Numbered from the stretch's first letter, positions 10,303 through 18,380 are shown. The stretch is DNA of 28,655 nt from an uncultured bacterium (GCA_905215755.1 CAJMRE010000027.1:1-28655), one strand, 5' to 3'. The notes: a model not told the origin generated them from the sequence alone. Numbers and translations are program-made.

Positions 10303-11234
10303 GCGCACGCACCCTTCAGGACGTGCTCGGCGCCATCGACCAGGTCGTCAACGATTTCGCGTGCGCTCTGGCGCTCGTTGACCATGCCGGCAATCTGTCC
10401 ACACAAAAACGAACCCTCTTCGTAGTTGCCGTCCTTGGCGGCCTTACGCAGCGCACCGGTTCCCATAGCACCGAGCTCCTCGGCACTCGCGCCGGAACCC
10501 TCGCTCTTGGCATAGGCGTTGGTGAAGGGGCTCTTGAGGGCGCGCACTGGATGTCCCGTCGAGCGACCGGTCGCACGCGTTGAAGTGTCGTTGGCCTTCA
10601 GGACCATCTCTTTGTACTGCTCCGAGACGGTGCACTCGTCTGCGACCAGAAAGCGCGTACCCACTTGCACGCCTTCGGCGCCCAGCATAAAGGCGGCCGC
10701 CACGCCGCGGCCGTCGGCAATACCGCCGGCGGCCACGACGGGAATGTCAACCGCATCGACGACCTGCGGCACCAGTGCCATCGTCGAGGTCTCGCCAATA
10801 TGGCCGCCCGATTCGGTACCCTCGGCAACAACCGCCGTGGCTCCACGACGTGCCACGAGGCGCGCCAGCGCCACCGAGGCAACGACCGGGATGACCTTGA
10901 TGCCCGCCTCGTTCCACGCCTTCATGTACTTGGCGGGATTGCCGGCGCCCGTCACGACGACCGGCACTCGCTCGTCAATCACGACCTGTGCAACCTCGTC
11001 GGCAAACGGGCTCATGAGCATGACGTTCACGCCAAAGGGCTTATCCGTCTTGGCGCGCAGCTCATGAATCTGGTCGCGAAGCCAGTTGGCGTCGGCGTTC
11101 ATGGCCGCGATGATGCCTAAGCCACCCGCCTCGGACACTGCGGACGCCAGCGAGGCATCGGCAATCCAGGCCATACCGCCCTGGAACACGGGCTTTTCGA
11201 TGCCGAGCAGATCGCAGAGAGGAGTCTTGAGCAT
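10290..11234 (-). CDS. fabK: enoyl-ACP reductase II, FMN-dependent (FabK)
   Basis: A 314-residue TIM-barrel flavoprotein of the FabK / nitronate-monooxygenase-like family that reduces trans-2-enoyl-ACP, the last step of each cycle. It opens with PVFQGGMAWIADASLASAVS. VVTGAGNP, the catalytic His145 in EGTESGGHIGE, and the FMN phosphate loop VAAGGIADGRGVAAA with GAEGVQVGTRF are all present. FabK is unrelated to FabI and is known to be insensitive to triclosan. The start at ATG 11234 lies 2 bp past the acpP stop, with GGAG in the acpP end. The operon position (acpP-fabK-fabD) is that of streptococcal fab clusters and separates it from nitronate monooxygenases. Confidence 0.95.
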   Translation of the reverse strand: MLKTPLCDLLGIEKPVFQGGMAWIADASLASAVSEAGGLGIIAAMNADANWLRDQIHELRAKTDKPFGVNVMLMSPFADEVAQVVIDERVPVVVTGAGNPAKYMKAWNEAGIKVIPVVASVALARLVARRGATAVVAEGTESGGHIGETSTMALVPQVVDAVDIPVVAAGGIADGRGVAAAFMLGAEGVQVGTRFLVADECTVSEQYKEMVLKANDTSTRATGRSTGHPVRALKSPFTNAYAKSEGSGASAEELGAMGTGALRKAAKDGNYEEGSFLCGQIAGMVNERQSAREIVDDLVDGAEHVLKGACAWVA

Positions 11235-11236
11235 CT

Positions 11237-11473
11237 CTACTTCTCCAATGCCGCCTCGACCGTATCGGCGAACTCGCCGACCGTCTTGGGGTTCTCCTCG
11301 GTATCGAGCTGGATGCCAAACTCGTCCTCGACGGCAACGAGGATCTCGACGGTGCCCAGGCTGTCGAGACCAATCTCCTCGAGCGTGGACTCGGGCTTCA
11401 TCTCGGCATCGTCAAGACCGGCGGTCTCGCGGATAACGTCGCAAACGCGCTCGAAGGTCTTCTGATCTGCCAT
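11237..11473 (-). CDS. acpP: acyl carrier protein
   Basis: A 78-residue acidic four-helix carrier protein. Ser38 in IGLDSLGTVEI is the site for 4'-phosphopantetheine. Length and charge are typical of AcpP. It starts at ATG 11473 behind AAAGGAG, 52 bp after fabH, and sits 2 bp before fabK. No holo-ACP synthase gene is present in the window, so the activating enzyme is encoded elsewhere. Confidence 0.97.
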   Translation of the reverse strand: MADQKTFERVCDVIRETAGLDDAEMKPESTLEEIGLDSLGTVEILVAVEDEFGIQLDTEENPKTVGEFADTVEAALEK

Positions 11474-11525
11474 GGTAGTTCTCCTTTGTTTGTGCCCTAG
11501 GGGCGTTTTTATTTCCTATGTGCGA

Positions 11526-12485
11526 CTACTTCCAACGAAGCAGATAGCCACCTATATCCAGACCGGCGCCAAATCCAACCAAGGCGATGGTGTCGCCTGT
11601 GTGAAGTGCACCGGCGTTTGCCAGCCGGTCGAGGGCAAACGGAATGCATGCGCTCGAAACGTTGCCGGTCTCGTGCAACGTGCGAACCACGCGCTCGTCC
11701 GGCACGCCCAGGCGCTTGACCGCCTGGCTCAGGATTCGTTCGTTAGCCTGATGGAATACAAAATGATCGATGTCTTCGACCAAAATGCCCGCATCGATCG
11801 CAAGATTATGGACCGTGTCGCAGATGGCGTTGACGCCGAACTTGAACACGCGGCGGCCGTTCATGGACAGCACGCTCGCGCTATCTGCGGAAGCCTTAAA
11901 CGGCGAGGTACCGACCAGACCGGGAACGCGCAACGTCTCGACGTCGGGCGCCGTCGAAAGCTCAACGGCAAGGGGGTTGTCTCCCCCAGCTTCAATCACT
12001 GCGGCGCCTGCCCCATCGCCAAAAAGCACGCAGGTGGCACGGTCGGTCCAGTCGAGCGCGCGCGTCATCTGCTCGGCAGCAACTACAAGCACGCGCTCGG
12101 CACGGCTGCGGGCGATATAGCCCTCGGCGACATCGAGCGCAAATACGAAGCCGGCACAAGCCGCCGAGACATCGAAGGCAGGGCACGTCGCGCCAAGTCG
12201 CTCAGCAACGGCACACGCCTCAGCGGGAACAAGGTGGTCACCCGTCGTCGTCGAGCAGACGATCAGATCCAGCTGGCTCGCGTCGATTCCGGACACCTGG
12301 AGTGCCCGCTCACTCGCCGCTACGGCAAGGTCGTCAAGTGACTCGGTGGTGCAGACGTGGCGGCTCTTGATACCCGTGCGGGTAAAAATCCACTCATCCG
12401 AGGTATCGAGGAACTCAGACAGCTCGTCATTGGAAACACTGCGTTCAGGAAGCGCCGAGCCTGTTCCAAGAATCGTGAAACCCAT
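11526..12485 (-). CDS. fabH: 3-oxoacyl-ACP synthase III (FabH)
   Basis: A 319-residue initiating ketoacyl synthase that condenses acetyl-CoA (or a branched starter) with malonyl-ACP. The triad is Cys110 (DVSAACAGFVFAL), His245 (FVFHQANER) and Asn275 (GNVSSACIPFAL). GTGSALPERSVSNDEL and WIFTRTGIKSRH are typical N-terminal blocks. I chose ATG 12485, preceded by a near-perfect AAAGGAGG at 6-nt spacing, over a longer frame reaching 12542 that would run into the regulatory repeats. It is the first gene of the operon, facing away from birA. The starter-unit preference cannot be read from the sequence. Confidence 0.96.
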   Translation of the reverse strand: MGFTILGTGSALPERSVSNDELSEFLDTSDEWIFTRTGIKSRHVCTTESLDDLAVAASERALQVSGIDASQLDLIVCSTTTGDHLVPAEACAVAERLGATCPAFDVSAACAGFVFALDVAEGYIARSRAERVLVVAAEQMTRALDWTDRATCVLFGDGAGAAVIEAGGDNPLAVELSTAPDVETLRVPGLVGTSPFKASADSASVLSMNGRRVFKFGVNAICDTVHNLAIDAGILVEDIDHFVFHQANERILSQAVKRLGVPDERVVRTLHETGNVSSACIPFALDRLANAGALHTGDTIALVGFGAGLDIGGYLLRWK

Positions 12486-12502
12486 CACTAACCTCCTTTG
12501 AG

Positions 12503-12568
12503 TTGTTGACGTGTTTACATCGACCAAGAGAGGATAACGCATTTCAGTCTTTGTTGACGTGTTAACAT
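12503..12568. promoter_or_regulatory. paired palindromic boxes, candidate operators between fabH and birA
   Basis: Two 18-bp direct copies of TTGTTGACGTGTTWACAT lie at 12503-12520 and 12551-12568, identical except at one base and 48 bp apart start to start. Each contains an imperfect 7-2-7 palindrome, TGTTGAC-GT-GTTAACA in the second copy. They lie in the 176-bp divergent region, on the fabH-proximal side and upstream of birA. Spacing and conservation suggest a regulator dimer binding two sites to control lipid synthesis and possibly birA. I do not recognise them as FapR, FabT or BioQ boxes. No regulator gene lies next to them. Confidence 0.45.
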
Positions 12569-12661
12569 TAAATTGTCCAAATGCGACAAAGGCTTCACAT
12601 TGTGTCTATCTCTCGACACCATTGCGTCATTCACTTATTCAATAAGGAGGTAGCAGCCGCT

Positions 12662-13438
12662 ATGGATGCCCAATTAACGATTGTCGACGTAACCGGATCG
12701 ACCAACGATGACCTGCTCGAGGCAGGAAAACAGGGTGCGCCGCACGGCACAGGACTTGCCGCCCGCGCGCAAACGGCAGGACGCGGCCGGCGCGGCCACA
12801 AGTGGGATTCAACCGCCGGCAACCTATTGCTTTCGATTGTCCTGCGTCCATGCGTTAATCCCGCAAAGTACTCTGGTCTTGCCGCCGTCAGCGGCCTAGT
12901 GGTGCTCGAAGCACTCGAAAAGCAAGGTCTTGCAAACGAGATTGGCCTCAAATGGCCCAACGACCTGGTCGCGCGAGGACGCAAACTCGGCGGCATTCTG
13001 GTCGAGGCCGCACGCGATAACGAAGGCAAACCTTTCGCCGTCTGCGGCATTGGCGTCAATATGAACTATGCGCCCCAAGAGGTGCCCGATGGCGGCCTGC
13101 CGGCAATCGGTCTCTCGGACCTTAACGAAAACGTTCCTGCCGTCGACATGCTCCTCGATGAGGTCTATCACGCAGTTATAGACGCTGTAGATACTTGGGC
13201 AGAGCTCCTCAACGCCAAGGAAGAAGACGCCGGTCCGCTCGCGCCCGTCCACGACGAATATATCGCTCACCTCAATTGGATCGGGAAGCACGTTATCGCC
13301 CGCTCCCCCGCTGGAGACGAGCTGGCACGAGGCATATTTAGAACGGTCGACGATTGCGGCCGCGTATGCATTGAGACCGAGAGCGGCTTGTGCGTCTTCC
13401 ACTTCGAAGAAGCATCCTTGCGCCCCCTGAGCGAATAG
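12662..13438 (+). CDS. birA: biotin--[acetyl-CoA carboxylase] ligase, without DNA-binding domain
   Basis: A 258-residue protein-biotin ligase that makes biotinyl-AMP and transfers biotin to Lys123 of AccB. The motif set is VTGSTNDDL (10-18), the biotinyl-AMP loop GRGRRGHKWDS (40-50) and KWPNDLVARGRKLGGILVE (97-115), followed by a C-terminal SH3-like region (about 210-258). There is no N-terminal winged helix, so it is the monofunctional class and cannot act as the classic BirA repressor. ATG 12662 follows AAGGAGG with an 11-nt gap; an upstream ATG at 12581 has no ribosome-binding site. It is the only plus-strand gene, divergent from the operon containing its substrate and convergent with rpsJ. 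Confidence 0.93.
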   Translation: MDAQLTIVDVTGSTNDDLLEAGKQGAPHGTGLAARAQTAGRGRRGHKWDSTAGNLLLSIVLRPCVNPAKYSGLAAVSGLVVLEALEKQGLANEIGLKWPNDLVARGRKLGGILVEAARDNEGKPFAVCGIGVNMNYAPQEVPDGGLPAIGLSDLNENVPAVDMLLDEVYHAVIDAVDTWAELLNAKEEDAGPLAPVHDEYIAHLNWIGKHVIARSPAGDELARGIFRTVDDCGRVCIETESGLCVFHFEEASLRPLSE

Positions 13439-13498
13439 GGCGCCGCAGCCGTCGGCTCGGCAGACGAATTCGCTATCCCAAAATCTAAACTCAAAACA

Positions 13499-13535
13499 AA
13501 AGGGCCCCGCTACCGTAACGGCAGCGGGGCCCTTT
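13499..13535 (-). terminator. strong terminator after rpsJ, shared convergently with birA
   Basis: A 13-bp perfect stem (AAAGGGCCCCGCT at 13499-13511 with its complement at 13523-13535) has a further CCG/CGG pairing in the loop. On the minus strand the stem is followed by TTTTGTTTTG, a good U-tract for the str operon. On the plus strand the tail is only TTTAAG, so termination of birA in that direction would be weaker. Confidence 0.88.
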
Positions 13536-13554
13536 AAGCTATGAGCGATATCGC

Positions 13555-13863
13555 TTAGAGCTTGATGTCGATGTCGACGCCAGCGGGGAGGTCGAGACGC
13601 ATGAGCGAATCAACGGTGCCCGAGGTGGGGTCGAGGATGTCGATGAGGCGCTTGTGGGTGCGCATCTCGAACTGCTCACGGGAGTCCTTGTTCACGTGCG
13701 GCGAGCGGATAACCGTGTACAGGTTGCGCTCGGTGGGCAGGGGGACAGGACCGGAAACGCGAGCGCCGGTCTTCTGAGCGGTCTCGACGATGAGCTTCGC
13801 GGACTGATCGACGACCTCGTGATCATAGCCCTTGAGGCGAATGCGGATCTTCTGGGTAGCCAA
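13555..13863 (-). CDS. rpsJ: 30S ribosomal protein S10 (NusE)
   Basis: A 102-residue S10, part of the 30S head and also the NusE partner of NusB/NusG in antitermination. QKIRIRLKGYDHEVVDQSA and the loop SGPVPLPTERNLYTVIRSPHVNKDSREQFEMR are universally conserved. The start codon is TTG at 13863 (TTG GCT ACC CAG), with GGAGG at 6-nt spacing; no ATG or GTG is available nearby. It lies 61 bp after fusA and is followed by a terminator, so it is the last gene of this unit. In most bacteria rpsJ heads the S10 operon (rpsJ-rplC-rplD), which is absent here. Confidence 0.97.
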   Translation of the reverse strand: MATQKIRIRLKGYDHEVVDQSAKLIVETAQKTGARVSGPVPLPTERNLYTVIRSPHVNKDSREQFEMRTHKRLIDILDPTSGTVDSLMRLDLPAGVDIDIKL

Positions 13864-13924
13864 CTTAAACCTCCAAAGAGTGCGAGAGATGTTCTCGCAG
13901 GATTACGTAACAGGGAGCTCGAAC

Positions 13925-16024
13925 TTAGGCGTTCTTGCTCATGACCTCGTCCACGATGGACTTGGGCGCAGGCTCATAAGAGTCGAACTGCATCGTGTAG
14001 GATGCACGGCCCTGGGTCTGGGAGCGAAGGTCGGTAGCGTAACCGAACATCTCGCCCAGCGGCACCTTGGCACGGATGAGCTTACTGTTCTTGCGATCCT
14101 CCATGCCCTCGATCTTGCCGCGGCGACCGGAGAGGTTGCCCATAACGTCGCCCATGTACTGCTCGGGGGTCTCGACCTCGACAGCCATGATCGGCTCGAG
14201 CAGCTGCGGGTCGGACTTCTTGAGGGCGTCCTTGATAGCCATGGAACCGGCGATCTTGAAGGCGGCCTCGGAGGAGTCGACCTCGTGGTAAGAACCGTCG
14301 AACAGGGTGACCTTGACGTCGAGGACCGGGAAGCCGGCGATAACACCGGTGTTCAGGGCCTCCTGGATGCCCTTGTCGATGGACGGGATGTACTCCTTGG
14401 GCACGACGCCGCCGACGATAGCGTTGACGAACTCGTAGCCGAAGCCCTCCTCCATCTTCTCGAGCTTGATGACGGCGTGGCCGTACTGACCGCGACCACC
14501 GGACTGACGGACGAACTTGCCCTCAGCCTTCTCGACGTCGTGACCGGCGGTCTCGCGGTAGGCAACCTGGGGCTTACCGACGTTAGCGTCAACCTTGAAC
14601 TCGCGGAGCAGACGGTCGACGATGATCTCGAGGTGCAGCTCGCCCATGCCGGCGATGATGGTCTGGCCGGTCTCGTGGTTGGTGGACACCTGGAAGGTCG
14701 GGTCCTCCTCGGCGAGCTTGGTCAGAGCCAGGGACATCTTGTCCTGCTCGGCCTTGGTCTTGGGCTCGATGGCAACGTCGATAACGGGCTTAGCGAACTC
14801 GATCTTCTCGAGGACGATCTCCTTGCCCTCGGCGCACAGGGTGTCACCGGTGGTGGAGTTCTTGAAGCCGACGCAAGCGACGATGTCGCCGGCGGCAGCG
14901 TCGTCACGGTCGATACGCTCGGCGGCGTTCATCTCGAGGATGCGGCCGAGGCGCTCGCGCTGACCGTTGGAAGCGTTGACCACGTAGGAGCCGGACTCGG
15001 CGCGGCCGGAGTAAACGCGGACATAGGTGAGCTTACCGACGAACGGGTCGGTCATGATCTTGAAGACCAGGCCGGAGAAGGGCTCGTCGAAGGAAGGATG
15101 ACGCTGGATCTCCTCGCCGGTGTCCGGATCGGTACCGGTGACGGCCTCAACGTCGAGCGGGCTGGGCAGGTAGTCGACGACAGCGTCGAGCAGCTCCTGG
15201 ACGCCCTTGTTCTTGTAGGCGGAGCCCACGAAGACGAGGTTGAGCTCGTTGGCCAGAACGCCCTTGCGCAGAGCAGCCTTGAGCTCCTCGACGGTGAAGT
15301 CCTCCTCCATGAGGATCTTCTCCATGAGCTCGTCGTCAAAGCTGGCAGCAGCGTCGAGGAGCTCCTCGCGCTTGGTGGCAGCGATGTCGGCAAACTCAGC
15401 CGGGATCTCGTCCATCGGCTCGGGGTAGGTCATGCCCTTCTCGTCGGCCTTGAAGTCCCATGCAGTCATGGTGACCAGGTCGATGACGCCCCAGAAGTTG
15501 TCCTCGGCGCCCATCGGGACCTGAGCGGCCACGGCGTTAGCGTCGAGACGATCCTTCATGGTCTCGATAGCGTTGAAGAAGTCAGCGCCCACGCGGTCAT
15601 ACTTGTTGATGAAGGCGATGCGGGGGACGTTGAAGGTAGAAGCCTGACGCCAAACGGTCTCAGACTGGGGCTGAACGCCGGCAACGGCGTCGAAGACGGC
15701 GACAGCGCCATCGAGGACGCGCAGGCAGCGCTCGACCTCGGCGGTGAAGTCAACGTGGCCCGGGGTGTCGATGATCTGGATGCGGTAGTCCTTACCGTCC
15801 TTGTTCCAGAAGCACGTGGTAGCAGCGGAGGTAATGGTTACGCCGCGCTCCTGCTCCTGAACCATCCAGTCCATGGTGGCAGCGCCCTCATGGACCTCAC
15901 CGATCTTGTGGGTCTTACCGGTGTAGTAAAGAATACGCTCGGTCGTGGTGGTCTTACCGGCATCGATGTGGGCCATGATGCCGATGTTACGGGTATCGGA
16001 AAGCTTGTACTTAGGCTTAGCCAT
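13925..16024 (-). CDS. fusA: elongation factor G
   Basis: A 699-residue translational GTPase that drives translocation and, with RRF, ribosome recycling. The GTPase motifs are AHIDAGKTTTTERI (18-31), the switch II block DTPGHVDFT and the FINKYDRVGAD base-recognition region. Domains III-V follow, with RGQYGHAVIKLEKME in domain IV and the usual C-terminal end. Length and order are standard. It starts at ATG 16024, 19 bp after rpsG, in the str operon. No tuf gene follows, unlike the classic rpsL-rpsG-fusA-tuf arrangement. No fusidic-acid-resistance call was attempted. Confidence 0.98.
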   Translation of the reverse strand: MAKPKYKLSDTRNIGIMAHIDAGKTTTTERILYYTGKTHKIGEVHEGAATMDWMVQEQERGVTITSAATTCFWNKDGKDYRIQIIDTPGHVDFTAEVERCLRVLDGAVAVFDAVAGVQPQSETVWRQASTFNVPRIAFINKYDRVGADFFNAIETMKDRLDANAVAAQVPMGAEDNFWGVIDLVTMTAWDFKADEKGMTYPEPMDEIPAEFADIAATKREELLDAAASFDDELMEKILMEEDFTVEELKAALRKGVLANELNLVFVGSAYKNKGVQELLDAVVDYLPSPLDVEAVTGTDPDTGEEIQRHPSFDEPFSGLVFKIMTDPFVGKLTYVRVYSGRAESGSYVVNASNGQRERLGRILEMNAAERIDRDDAAAGDIVACVGFKNSTTGDTLCAEGKEIVLEKIEFAKPVIDVAIEPKTKAEQDKMSLALTKLAEEDPTFQVSTNHETGQTIIAGMGELHLEIIVDRLLREFKVDANVGKPQVAYRETAGHDVEKAEGKFVRQSGGRGQYGHAVIKLEKMEEGFGYEFVNAIVGGVVPKEYIPSIDKGIQEALNTGVIAGFPVLDVKVTLFDGSYHEVDSSEAAFKIAGSMAIKDALKKSDPQLLEPIMAVEVETPEQYMGDVMGNLSGRRGKIEGMEDRKNSKLIRAKVPLGEMFGYATDLRSQTQGRASYTMQFDSYEPAPKSIVDEVMSKNA

Positions 16025-16043
16025 GTTAGTTCCTTACCTTAAC

Positions 16044-16517
16044 TTACCAACGATAGTGAGAGAACGCGCGGTTGGCCTCGGCCATCTTGAAGACGTCCTC
16101 ACGCTTCTTGACGGAAGCGCCCAGGCCGTTGGAAGCGTCGAGGATCTCGTTGGCGAGACGCTCGGCCATGGTCTTCTCCTTGCGAGCGCGGGAGAAGTTG
16201 ACGATCCAGCGGATACCCAGAGCGGTGGAACGACGGGAGTTGACCTCCATCGGGACCTGATAGGTAGCGCCACCGACACGCTTGGGCTTAACCTCGAGCG
16301 TGGGCTTGACGTTGTCCATAGCCTTCTTGAAGGTAGCGAGAGCGTCGCCACCCTCGGACTTCTCGGCAACGATCTCGAAAGCGGTGTAAACGATGCGCTC
16401 AGCGGTGGCCTTCTTGCCGTCAAGAAGGACCTTGTTGATGAGCTGAGTCACCAGGCGGTTGTTGTAAACGGCGTCAGGCTGAACCTCACGACGATTAGCT
16501 GCTGCACGACGCGGCAT
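16044..16517 (-). CDS. rpsG: 30S ribosomal protein S7
   Basis: A 157-residue S7, a primary 16S rRNA 3'-domain-binding protein of the 30S head and, in E. coli, the translational repressor of the str operon. The conserved N-terminus MPRRAAANRREVQPDAVYN and GGATYQVPMEVNSRR are present. It starts at ATG 16517 with AAGGAGA upstream, 73 bp after rpsL. Length and sequence are ordinary. Confidence 0.98.
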   Translation of the reverse strand: MPRRAAANRREVQPDAVYNNRLVTQLINKVLLDGKKATAERIVYTAFEIVAEKSEGGDALATFKKAMDNVKPTLEVKPKRVGGATYQVPMEVNSRRSTALGIRWIVNFSRARKEKTMAERLANEILDASNGLGASVKKREDVFKMAEANRAFSHYRW

Positions 16518-16590
16518 GTGAAATCTCCTTAAGTGTCTACCGTGCGGCGCTTAGGCGGCACACGGCGAAAGTATCAAAACGTTATCTGGC

Positions 16591-16968
16591 TTATTTGGCC
16601 TTGGGGCGCTTAGCACCGTACTTGGAACGGGCCTGCATACGGTTCTGGACCGGAGCAGCGTCGTAGGCGCCACGGATGACGTGATAACGGACACCAGGGA
16701 GGTCACGGACACGACCGCCGCGGACGAGCACGATGGAGTGCTCCTGCAGGTTGTGGCCCTCACCCGGGATGTAAGCAGTAACTTCGATGCCGTTGACAAG
16801 GCGAACACGGGCAACCTTACGAAGAGCCGAGTTCGGCTTCTTGGGGCTCGTGGTGAAGACGCGGGTGCACACGCCGCGCTTCTGGGAGTTGTGCTGCAGA
16901 GCAGCGTTCTTGGACTTCTTGGGCACGGAACGACGGCCCTGGCGAACCAGCTGGTTAATAGTAGGCAA
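16591..16968 (-). CDS. rpsL: 30S ribosomal protein S12, with Arg at position 88
   Basis: A 125-residue S12, a decoding-centre protein. The streptomycin/restrictive regions are CTRVFTTSPKKPNSALRK, with Lys43 intact, and GGRVRDLPGVRYH, where residue 88 is Arg (codon 16705-16707 on the plus strand) where E. coli and M. tuberculosis have Lys. The start codon is TTG at 16968 (TTG CCT ACT ATT), with AAGGAG at 6-nt spacing and no alternative ATG. It is the first gene of the str operon, with its own promoter about 95 bp upstream. Confidence 0.98.
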   Translation of the reverse strand: MPTINQLVRQGRRSVPKKSKNAALQHNSQKRGVCTRVFTTSPKKPNSALRKVARVRLVNGIEVTAYIPGEGHNLQEHSIVLVRGGRVRDLPGVRYHVIRGAYDAAPVQNRMQARSKYGAKRPKAK

Positions 16969-17061
16969 AGCGTACTCCTTCTCGAATGATTCCAGCTTTC
17001 TGTAAAGTGCAACGGCTTGAATCGAGGGGTCAGCATCCCCCTACGAAACACGCAGTTCGAT

Positions 17062-17090
17062 AGGATACGTGGCGTTAGCTGTGCCGTCAA
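17062..17090 (-). promoter_or_regulatory. rpsLp: sigma-A-type promoter of the str operon
   Basis: On the minus strand TTGACG (17090-17085), a 17-bp spacer and TATCCT (17067-17062) form a good vegetative promoter. The expected start is near 17055, giving a leader of about 87 nt that contains a small GGGG/CCCC hairpin around 17025-17039. This shows that the str operon does not depend on read-through from rpoC. It lies in the 335-bp gap 16969-17303, which also holds a repeat copy and the anti-sigma terminator. Confidence 0.7.
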
Positions 17091-17144
17091 CAGACCACGC
17101 CGCCGGGCGTATCCCAAAATGAGCACATTTCCGCAAAGCCTACA

Positions 17145-17195
17145 CAAAAGGAATCCCTTCCTGTGCGCATGGGCGGATCCCCGGCCCGGGCGGCC
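17145..17195. repeat. 51-bp imperfect repeat, copy A
   Basis: This starts CAAAAGGAATCCC and contains CTGTGCGC and a GGATCCCCGGCCCGGGCGG-type palindromic end. By hand alignment it matches 18973-19023 over 51 bp without gaps with about ten mismatches. It is upstream of the rpsL promoter and just downstream (in transcription) of the anti-sigma terminator. The function is unknown. Confidence 0.55.
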
Positions 17196-17268
17196 TATCA
17201 AGATTTTGCCGCATACTTCCGAAATTCAGACGAATACCGCTCGCTCTAACCGCCCATTTACCGCAAAA

Positions 17269-17299
17269 TAGGCCGCTTCCCCTCTTGGGAAGCGGCCTA
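17269..17299 (-). terminator. Rho-independent terminator after the anti-sigma gene
   Basis: A perfect 13-bp stem (TAGGCCGCTTCCC and its complement) with a 5-nt loop begins 5 bp past the anti-sigma stop. On the minus strand it is followed by TATTTTGC, a short U-tract. It separates the ECF cassette from the str operon. Confidence 0.8.
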
Positions 17300-17303
17300 G
17301 ACT

Positions 17304-18380
17304 TTACGAATAAACGATGGTAAAGGGTACTTCTGTTTCGGTCTCTCCTGCTGACGTGTATCTCGTGCCCTCAAGGGTTACCGAGACCACTTGATCGACA
17401 TTGATCAGTTTTGTCGGCACCGAGATGTTCTCTCCGCTATTGCGCGTATAAGAAAAATATAAGTTGAACGCCCCTGCGTCGTCATCTTCGATAATCTGCT
17501 CCGATCCATCCTTGTAGGTAACCGTCAACTTCTTCGTGACTGCGTCAATGCCCAAATCATCGATGTGTGTCTGGATAGAAAACGGGCTGATCTCGAGAGG
17601 CGAGTCATCGGAGCGGAGTTCCTTTGTATCGACGTAAGCTCCAACGCTAAACTCGGGCGTCGATGCCTCGAACGGCTTCGCATCCTCGCCTTCGCCCTCG
17701 GTCCACGAGATATTCCAGGTGACCGCATGCTGAAAACCTCGCTCGCGATCCATAGAGGCAAAGTACATCGTGCCATTAATGACCGTGTCGCTTGATGTGT
17801 CCTTATCAATGGTGCAGCGTGTGTCAGCCCATTCCTCGCCGAAGTTCATGCTGGGCGTGCCGATGCCTTGTTCTTCTTCACCATAGAGAACAAGTTCGCC
17901 CGTCTCTGCTGCCGGCTTGTAGTAGTTAACGCCATTTGGATTGGACAGCGTAAACGTCACGGCACCGCAACCGTTTTTATCGATAGCCATCTCATGGATA
18001 TCAAGCGTATAGCCGTTACCCTCGACGGACAGATTAACCTTCTGGACTGTGCCCTCCAGGCTTTGGGGCGCAATGCCGTCACCAAACTCTCTGGTGTAGG
18101 TGTATTTAGCCCCCGATGAGCCGCCGTTGGTCCAGGTAATGGAATCCCCATTGCCGTGGTTTCCCCAGGCTGAGGCAAAATAGCTGGAATTGATAACGGC
18201 GTAGGCGACCCCTCCGGTCGCCAACACTCCGGCGAGACATCCGATTACGGCAACATAGAGAGACTTCGCGTGGCCCTTTCGATGAAGCGGCTCACCCGCA
18301 GCGGTATTTAGGACGCGATCTGCAAGATCACTATCGGCTTGGATGGACTCGAAGGCCTGCTTGATTTGATTGGATTTCAC
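17304..18380 (-). CDS. putative membrane-anchored anti-sigma factor (DUF4179-like)
   Basis: A 358-residue single-pass membrane protein. A short cytoplasmic N-terminus (1-40, IKQAFESIQADSDLADRVL) is followed by a hydrophobic helix at about 41-63 (YVAVIGCLAGVLATGGVAYAV) and a roughly 290-residue extracytoplasmic part rich in Thr, Ser, Gly and beta-strand-like pattern. No zinc-type H-x3-C-x2-C motif is visible. Layout and position match the anti-sigma factors paired with ECF sigma factors in Firmicutes, and the C-terminal block (SPFSIQTHIDD, LTVTYKDGSE) resembles DUF4179-type proteins; that family call is from memory. The start is GTG 18380, preceded by GGAGGG, and overlaps the sigma gene by 50 bp. 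Sampled base composition is low (25 G/C of 60 at 17401-17460), unlike the neighbouring rpoC. Confidence 0.72.
   Translation of the reverse strand: MKSNQIKQAFESIQADSDLADRVLNTAAGEPLHRKGHAKSLYVAVIGCLAGVLATGGVAYAVINSSYFASAWGNHGNGDSITWTNGGSSGAKYTYTREFGDGIAPQSLEGTVQKVNLSVEGNGYTLDIHEMAIDKNGCGAVTFTLSNPNGVNYYKPAAETGELVLYGEEEQGIGTPSMNFGEEWADTRCTIDKDTSSDTVINGTMYFASMDRERGFQHAVTWNISWTEGEGEDAKPFEASTPEFSVGAYVDTKELRSDDSPLEISPFSIQTHIDDLGIDAVTKKLTVTYKDGSEQIIEDDDAGAFNLYFSYTRNSGENISVPTKLINVDQVVSVTLEGTRYTSAGETETEVPFTIVYS

Noticed and set aside
12503..12568. Reading the twin boxes as the -35 elements of birA or fabH promoters (they contain TTGACG)
   Set aside because: No acceptable -10 lies at 16-18 bp from either copy on the relevant strand, and two near-identical palindromic copies fit operators better.
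12581..12661. A longer BirA start at ATG 12581 that could have supplied an N-terminal DNA-binding domain
   Set aside because: Only 27 extra residues with no helix-turn-helix character and no Shine-Dalgarno; the AAGGAGG at 12644-12650 serves the ATG at 12662.
16044..16590. An S7 autoregulatory RNA structure between rpsL and rpsG, as in E. coli
   Set aside because: The 73-bp gap shows no convincing long stem by eye and the known structure is restricted to particular lineages; not supported here.
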